A stretch of DNA of 64,000 nucleotides, taken from the NCBI GenBank assembly GCA_019400425.1, contig JAFREE010000008.1, positions 186,001-250,000 of the forward strand. Reading direction: 5' to 3'. Below the pieces are notes generated by a model. It ran no database searches, was not told where the DNA came from, and saw only the letters and a list, made by a program, of their open reading frames with translations. Shown piece after piece: positions 56,786 through 64,000 of the stretch (position 1 is the stretch's first letter; each line of letters begins with the position of its first letter). The position numbers and the translations under genes were made by a program. Source of the stretch: Hymenochaete sp. R1. Lineage: Eukaryota; Basidiomycota; Agaricomycetes; Hymenochaetales; Hymenochaetaceae.

Positions 56786-58885
56786 TCAGTCATCGTATCC
56801 CAGTTCCCTATCCCTCTTCGCCCTTCTCAACGCAGCTCGCTCTTCATCAGTCATACAAGACCATCCTTCGACTGTCTCCGACAACTCTTCCTCCCATTTC
56901 TCCTCCAAATCCAACATCTTCTTCGTCTTGGCGGGTGCTGGAGGCTTAGGAGGGGCTGGAGGCGGAGTACGCCGATTGGGGTGTAAAGGCACAATCCTAC
57001 TAAGAGCGCCTCTGGATGATTTGGCGAGTGGACTGTGGATATACTTCGGCGAGGGCGTCCCGAGAGGTGATTGCACTTTGGAACTTGCGCGACGGATGAG
57101 GGCGGACATTGAATCACGCCTTGAAGGCATTCTTGGAGTCGAAGCTGGTTTAATGATGGATGGCGATGGGACAGATGAACACGATATATTCGCTTCGTCT
57201 TGAACTCGACTCGATTCATTTTCCTACCAGAATCTGGATTAGAAAAGCTCGTGACCAGCCTCTTGTACTTACCTTGTCACCCTCCTTGTCTATGGAGCTT
57301 ATTGGCCTAGTAGACGTCTTGCTGACCTGAGCTGGAGGCTCATCCTCGTCCGACGACTTGATGAGCGCTTTCTTCTTGGGTTTCACAGATTTCCGTCCAC
57401 TGGCTTTCGAATGAGGAAGTGGAGACTCAGGGTCATTCGCGCAAAAGTCGTTCGGCTTTTTTGTTTCCTTTAGTCCCCGTTTCGGTCGCTCATCCTCAGC
57501 CGCTTGCTCCTTCCTCTTCTTTGTTATTGTATCCTTGCCTGATCTCGAAGCAGCCGATGATGCCGCTGGACATTCACCCCTGACAGGAGAAAGCAAGATT
57601 TCTAAGCGATCTTTTGAAGACGGGACGGATACATCGACTGATGCAGGCGCTGAAACCGGCTCTGTGGGTCGTACGGAGGCCGAAACAGAAGAAAAAGGCG
57701 AATGTACCGAGTCATATACGGAGCGATCTCTGGCATGTGATGAAAACTGTGGCGACTGAGAGGGGGAAGGTTGCGGAGGACTGTTTGGCAGGTGGGTCGG
57801 TAAAGGTCTAGACTTTGAAGATGGGATTAAGAGGAGATCATCCTCGCTGTCACCTATGAACTCTTTGCTCTTGAACGCTTGTTGCTCCTGCTTTTCTGCC
57901 GCCTTCGACTTTCTTTTCTTCGCCACCGGCTTTGTCCCTTCCATCTCTAACCCTTTCTTCGTTCGACGCTTCTTTTCGTTCTTACTCGATGCTACTGGAG
58001 ATGCACCACCAGTAGGGGCATCGAGTACGAAGTCATCCTCGTCGTCTATGACTGCTGACTTTCGTTTCTTTTTGCGGGTGATTACCGGGGATGAGGGAGG
58101 TGTGCTTAGTTCGCGACTATCGTCCAATAGAGAAGAGGGAGGCCGCGATCGTTGAACTGAGGAAGATGGAGGATCGGACGGAGGAAGTTTAGAAGGCCCT
58201 GGTATTACCGGGAGATCAGGGACACGAAAGACAGGGGACGTCTGCTTGAGTGGAGGTTTCGAAGACCATTCTCCGTCCGACGAGTCATCGATGATGATTG
58301 TCTTAATACATTTCGTACCAGTAGACGTCAGGTCGCTTAATCCTTGATTTCTAACCGCTGAAGTGCGCAGGCTGTTAACGATGTCCGAGTCCTGGTGAAG
58401 CGGCTTATGCGGAGCTTGACCCGATCCAGGCATGACCATGGCAGAAGAGCCTTCACTGATACTACTTTCCAGATTTGACGAGTCGACGATTATGTTTCCC
58501 GCAGATTTTCCTGCAGCTGCAGCCGCAGCAAGCTTTGCTCCTCTGTAAGCTGGACGTGGACGAGGTCTGGGTTTCTTTGCAGGTAGGGATGGAACTCCGC
58601 TCACGGCGTTTGTAGAAGCATCAGCCGGTCGCACATGGGATTCCGAAGTGAAAGGGAGAATAGGCGAGGTCACCTCTGAGGTATTTGTAGGATGTTCTAG
58701 ACTTGTAAATTCGGAGATTGTGGGCACGGAGGGAGGGTTGGTTGGAGGTTGTTGCTTATCCACGTCCATACTTATGACTAAACACGTTATTACAGTACGT
58801 ATAATCCGTTTGTAGGGGTCCAAGACTCACTAGCATCCTCTTCATCGCCGCTGTCCTCTACGACCCAGTCTGTTTTTGAAGTCAT
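56786..58885 (-). CDS. Unknown basic, low-complexity protein with conserved ends
   Basis: Three exons (58831-58885, 57273-58777, 56786-57223) give 665 residues. The first exon encodes MTSKTDWVVEDSGDEEDA, acidic; the long middle exon is disordered, with repeated SDGEW/DDEDDF acidic patches and basic Lys-Arg-Lys stretches (TRKKKRKSAVIDDEDD, KNEKKRRTKKGLEMEG, VAKKRKSKAAEKQEQQ) that look like nuclear-localisation signals. The C-terminal exon holds RRDSMSALIRRASSKV, SSRGALSRIVPLHPNRRTPP and a distinctive acidic-Trp end, LDLEEKWEEELSETVEGWSC then TDEERAALRRAKRDRELGYD. The conserved-looking ends and the charged centre suggest a chromatin- or DNA-associated scaffold. I do not recognise it and give no function. 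Confidence 0.75.
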
Positions 58886-59202
58886 TGTAAACGTAGACGG
58901 GACTGGTGGTTGTGTCCCGGTGGTTAGTATGGTAGGAGTCAGAAGGAGACAGACCAGCGGGGAAGACGCGACTCGACGCGTTCTGTTAGAAACACGTGAG
59001 AGATACCCACGGATACGATCTACGCGATCTCCTTTACAATCGGACTTTCGAGTCTGACTCAATTCTATTCTTTGTCAGATGACGATGACGATGACCGATG
59101 ACCTGCTCTGGGCTTCATTGATAGATGATGAATAATGCAGTTTTCTTGTAGTTTCTCTCGACTCGACGACTTACCATCATTTATAGTATCACTTAAAACA
59201 TC
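58886..59202. promoter_or_regulatory. Divergent promoter region
   Basis: Between the basic low-complexity gene (-) and the DUF427 gene (+). Contains repeats of gatgacgatgacgatgacc at 59080-59100 and no obvious core element. Confidence 0.45.
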
Positions 59203-60138
59203 ATGACCCCTTCGTTCGATAATCTGAAGGAACCTCACATTGAGTTGTCACCTAAGCGTGTTCGTGTTCTTTTTGGGGGACAATGGATAGTTGACACAAC
59301 CTCGGCAAAGTTCGTGTAAGTTGCTTTCTACTTGAGTCGATTACCCGTCTCGAGACTGATACATGTTGTCATTACAAGCTGGGAGCATCCGAATTATCCT
59401 TTGTACTATTTTGAAAGCAAAGAAGTGCCGGACCAGTATCTGAAACTCTCCAGTCAAGAGTCTGGTGATTCTGGATCTGAGATATATGACGTCGTTGCAG
59501 GCGGGAAAGTTGCAGAGGGAGCAGCTATCAAATTTACAACCGGCGAACGAGCCAATTTAATCAGAATTTTGTTCAAAGCCATGGATGGTTGGTACGAAGA
59601 AGACGAAGAAATTTTTGTGCATCCCAAAGACCCACACAAGGCGAGTATCATAGTGATTATAAACTACGTCTGTTCACTCATGACGCCCAATATAGCAGAG
59701 AGTTGACGTGTTGCAGTCGTCGAGACATGTCCGTGTGGAGGTCAATGGAATTGAGGTGGCCAACACCCACAAGCCAAGGCTCTTGTTTGAGACAGGGTTG
59801 CCTGTGAGGAAGTACATACCCAAGACGGACTGTCGCATGGGCCTTCTCGAACCTTCCAGTCTAACTACGGTCTGTCCGTATAAGGTCTGTTGTCTGGGGT
59901 TTCTCGAGAATAAGAGCCACCGAATTGCATACGCTGACCCCTATTTTGATAGGGTGTAGCATCATATTACTCTGTTCGCTTGCCGGGCGGAGATCTCATC
60001 GAGAACATTGTGTGGTGGTACCGTGTACCCCTTGCAGAATGTATCGACATCAAGGGTTTTGTGGCTTTCTATGACGAGAAAGTCGATGTCTGGGTGGATG
60101 GTGTAAAGCAGGACAAACCGAAATCGCCGTTTTCTTAG
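59203..60138 (+). CDS. DUF427 domain protein
   Basis: Four exons (59203-59315, 59379-59652, 59717-59884, 59953-60138) give 246 residues. First half: RVRVLFGGQWIVDTTSAKFV then WEHPNYPLYYFESKEVPDQY and KFTTGERANLIRILFKAMDG. Second half: SRHVRVEVNGIEVANTHKPR, LLFETGLPVRKYIPKTDCRM and TTVCPYKGVASYYSVRLPGG, exactly the DUF427 pattern with CPYKG and the L-FETGLP-R-Y-P motif. So the fold occurs twice in one chain, a weak N-terminal and a strong C-terminal copy. The family occurs in bacteria and fungi and has no established activity. The exon 2 donor could be GC at 59641 or GT at 59653; the GT choice gives the better family spacing. Confidence 0.88.
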
Positions 60139-60640
60139 ACCTTATGACAGTAATGCGAATGAATAACAAGGGTGAGTCAAGCAGACATTCTTCAATCCGC
60201 ACAACATTGAGGTTGACAATGCGAGAATTAATCCAGCTTTTGAAAAGCCTCACAGAATTGTAAACTAGTGGCTAACAGCCGATATGGAATGGATTAAATG
60301 GAAAATTCTTGGATCGATTTGCGACTTGACTTCGAGCCACAAGCCACAACAACCTGCAGCCTGGACATCGCATTAAGCGAAAGCACATACAAGGGGCCAT
60401 GAGGTATCCCTTTTCCTGCAAGCGCGAAACTTACCTTAGGCTTTGTGGCTGATTCTCCTAGCATATAAAGCACTATGTCCAAATTTTCGTTCGTCCTCAT
60501 CTCCTCTCGCTCTCTCGTCAGTCTTCTGGCTATAAGTTGTCTCTGTTTCTCTTGGTGTTACACATACGCACATACTCCTCCAGATCTTTGCATACCCATT
60601 CCCTACGTACGACATACCCATCTCCTTCCCCAGATCCACG
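60139..60640. promoter_or_regulatory. Promoter region with TATA-like element
   Basis: 3' flank of the DUF427 gene, then the promoter of the next gene. A catataaagc element at 60460-60470 lies about 170 bases before the ATG at 60641, and the DNA between is pyrimidine-rich, an arrangement consistent with a core promoter. Confidence 0.5.
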
Positions 60641-61711
60641 ATGCCAGCAATTCGATCAGTTAGCAGCTCTTCGAGTCTGGCGAAGCGCGGTCTTCCTACC
60701 CGCAAAAACGATATCTTCTCCAAGAACGAAATGGAGCTGGCTTCTGTTCCTGTCGCTATTTTACCCGTCTCCCCGAAGAAGAGACTCGGAGGATCGAAGA
60801 CCATTGGCGAGGGACTCGATAATCCCTACAAGCGTTCAAACCCCGATCCAGTTCCACATCCCGACTCATCGTCTTCACTTTCTCCGTCCTCAATGACCTT
60901 GACCTCGGATTCTCCGACCCCTTCCCCCAGCAAGTCCCAGCGTCGGGTCGTCTCTGACTCGGGCCGGCGCCCTCCCAGAGACCCGATGAGCGTCCTATTC
61001 ATAAACAGAAACCCTCTCGCGCCGCCCGCCCCAACGCAATTCACCGAGTACCGCGGGCTCAATGGTCCTAATCGAGTGACCGATCTCGTCAGACTTCTCC
61101 AACCCAAGCTGGACGGTGCTATTGCAACTGCGAAGGGCACATCGAAAGCCGGTATGCCCGACTGCATATACTTCGGTGGGGAGAACGGCTGCAACCTACG
61201 CATACCTGATGCGGTGTCTGATAGTGACCCTGGCATCCCCCGGGATTTCTTGTATCGTGCGGTCAAAGTCCAGTTCCAGGCAAGTCGGTCCACGATGCGG
61301 CTTCATGCACGCGCATAAGATCTTGATACTGATATACATACTCTTACCTTCTATAGTTCGAAGGATACGAGTCGCTCGGATTATGGGCGAATGAGGTTCA
61401 TCTATGCCATGACAAAGGCCCTCGCTTCATGCGTATGCTAGTCATCCGTGCTATTCGCGGCATGTTCGAGCAGTTCCAGGACATGGTCAAGGTGAGTCAT
61501 AAACGACTCCCTTTTGTTTCAATAATATGAACACTTACACCCCTCACCTCTATCTTCCTTTGGATTTTATTAGCAACGAGCACCACTGGGTACTCGTCCC
61601 GTGAGAGACGTGATGATCTTCACGTCCGACGATCTGAGAGTGCTGTGTCTCAACAGGATTAAGGATATTCATTATCAAGTAGTATTTATTGCGCCTTCGC
61701 GCAGGAAGTGA
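60641..61711 (+). CDS. Unknown conserved-looking protein, 303 residues
   Basis: Three exons (60641-61279, 61357-61491, 61574-61711). The first 120 residues are Ser/Pro-rich and basic. From about residue 120 the sequence looks folded: DPMSVLFINRNPLAPPAPTQ, GLNGPNRVTDLVRLLQPKLD, CIYFGGENGCNLRIPDAVSD, FEGYESLGLWANEVHLCHDK, RFMRMLVIRAIRGMFEQFQD and FTSDDLRVLCLNRIKDIHYQ. Exon 1 ends with CAG followed by GCAAGT, a textbook GC donor, and only splicing there keeps the frame. I do not recognise the family; no catalytic motif is evident. Confidence 0.78.
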
Positions 61712-62292
61712 GCTATAACACAACTCTGCGGCAAAACCTGCTGTCCTTTTCTTTCATCCAATAGATCGTATACGAGCAATCATATAACAATAGACTTTCC
61801 TTTTGAAGTTTCTTTCTCTCCTTTTTCTTTCAATTCCTGCTGTTACAATTTCATCCAATAAACATAGAAGTTACACATCCATTGCCTCGTTCTATGTCTA
61901 CCTTTGTCATCTCGAGTTCCATGTAGTATGCCCCATAGCCTTAGCGTAATTACGCTATCCTTTCTTCTGTATAGGTCATATCAATAAGCAGCCATGTTCA
62001 ATTTCTATAGAAACATTCTCCGTGCTGTCCTATAACTACGCCCCGGTGTGATGATATTGGTATGAGTGACCATAATAGAAGCCTTGGCTTAAATTGCTTC
62101 TTCGATCACCCACCCAAAGGATTGCCATTAGAATAGGAAGGACGCAGTAATACACGCACGGTCACACCCTCAGACCAGAATCACAACTCATTACCCATTC
62201 AATATTATATTGAAAAGAAACATGAAAAATATAAAGAACAAAGCACAAGAACGTGGCTCGAAGACATGAAAACTGGTACTCGTAAAAGAAAC
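61712..62292. other. Convergent intergenic region, nothing recognised
   Basis: 3' flanks of the unknown gene (+) and of CYP51 (-). AT-rich, with AATAAA-type words at 61857 and nearby. No other element. Confidence 0.55.

Positions 62293-64000
<1,708 letters not shown>

Noticed and set aside
57216..57300. Read-through of exon 2 past 57273 as the end of the basic protein
   Set aside because: Splicing at GTAAGT leads into a third exon with a constrained-looking C-terminus; the read-through tail is short and lacks features.
59641..59716. GC-AG intron in the DUF427 gene
   Set aside because: AAG then GCGAGT would fit a GC donor, but a GT donor 12 nt later keeps the same phase and gives better spacing within the domain. 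It is kept as an alternative only.

Overview
This window reads as nuclear DNA of a filamentous basidiomycete, most likely an Agaricomycete. Genes are dense on both strands and most are cut by many introns of about 45-70 nt with GT-AG ends and pyrimidine-rich 3' parts. The recognisable proteins are fungal housekeeping types: CYP51, neutral trehalase, Atg22-type permease, MIC60, telomerase. No prokaryotic operons, CRISPR arrays or complete transposons were seen. All gene models were spliced by eye; reading phase was checked across every junction given, and protein lengths are from those models.

Layout. 1-3.1 kb: low-complexity DNA with a long CT microsatellite and several runs of 13-16 G or C, no supported gene; a possible one-pass membrane protein follows at 3.1-3.6 kb (-). 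4.1-7.6 kb: C3HC/Rsm1 zinc-finger protein (+). 8.8-11.4 kb: DEAD-box helicase Dbp5 (+). 11.8-13.2 kb: unknown coiled-coil protein (+). 13.3-15.6 kb: MIC60 (-). 16.0-16.8 kb: unknown intronless gene (+). 17.0-18.7 kb: unknown two-segment membrane protein (-). 19.0-22.3 kb: proteasome RPN1 (+). 22.5-23.8 kb: YIPF6/Yip4-type Golgi protein (-). 24.2-25.8 kb: F-box protein (+). 26.1-28.7 kb: FG nucleoporin Nup54/Nup57 (-). 28.9-30.8 and 34.8-36.7 kb: two related arrestin-like genes (+) flanking an unknown gene (-) and the TOR-complex subunit LST8 (-). 37.0-40.0 kb: neutral trehalase (-). 40.5-43.1 kb: Atg22-like permease (-). 43.5-44.2 kb: glutathione/thioredoxin peroxidase (-). 44.8-49.6 kb: telomerase reverse transcriptase in 22 exons (-). 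49.9-51.0 kb: small TPR protein (-). 51.3-51.6 kb: tiny membrane protein (+). 52.6-54.3 kb: unknown Ser/Pro-rich protein (-). 55.4-56.3 kb: VPS51 (-). 56.8-58.9 kb: unknown basic low-complexity protein (-). 59.2-60.1 kb: DUF427 protein (+). 60.6-61.7 kb: unknown protein (+). 62.3-64.0 kb: CYP51/ERG11 (-), its N-terminus beyond the right edge.

How the genes relate. There is no biosynthetic cluster. The Rsm1-type protein, Dbp5 and Nup54 all belong to mRNA export or the nuclear pore, and LST8 with the two arrestin-like genes suggests nutrient signalling, but these may be chance neighbours. The least expected features are splice details: a probable GC donor in telomerase, a clear GC-AG intron at 61.3 kb, a 9-nt exon in trehalase, a catalytic cysteine codon split by an intron in the peroxidase, and a 505-nt intron in the nucleoporin. 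I found no convincing previously undescribed system; several conserved-looking proteins of unknown function are described below.
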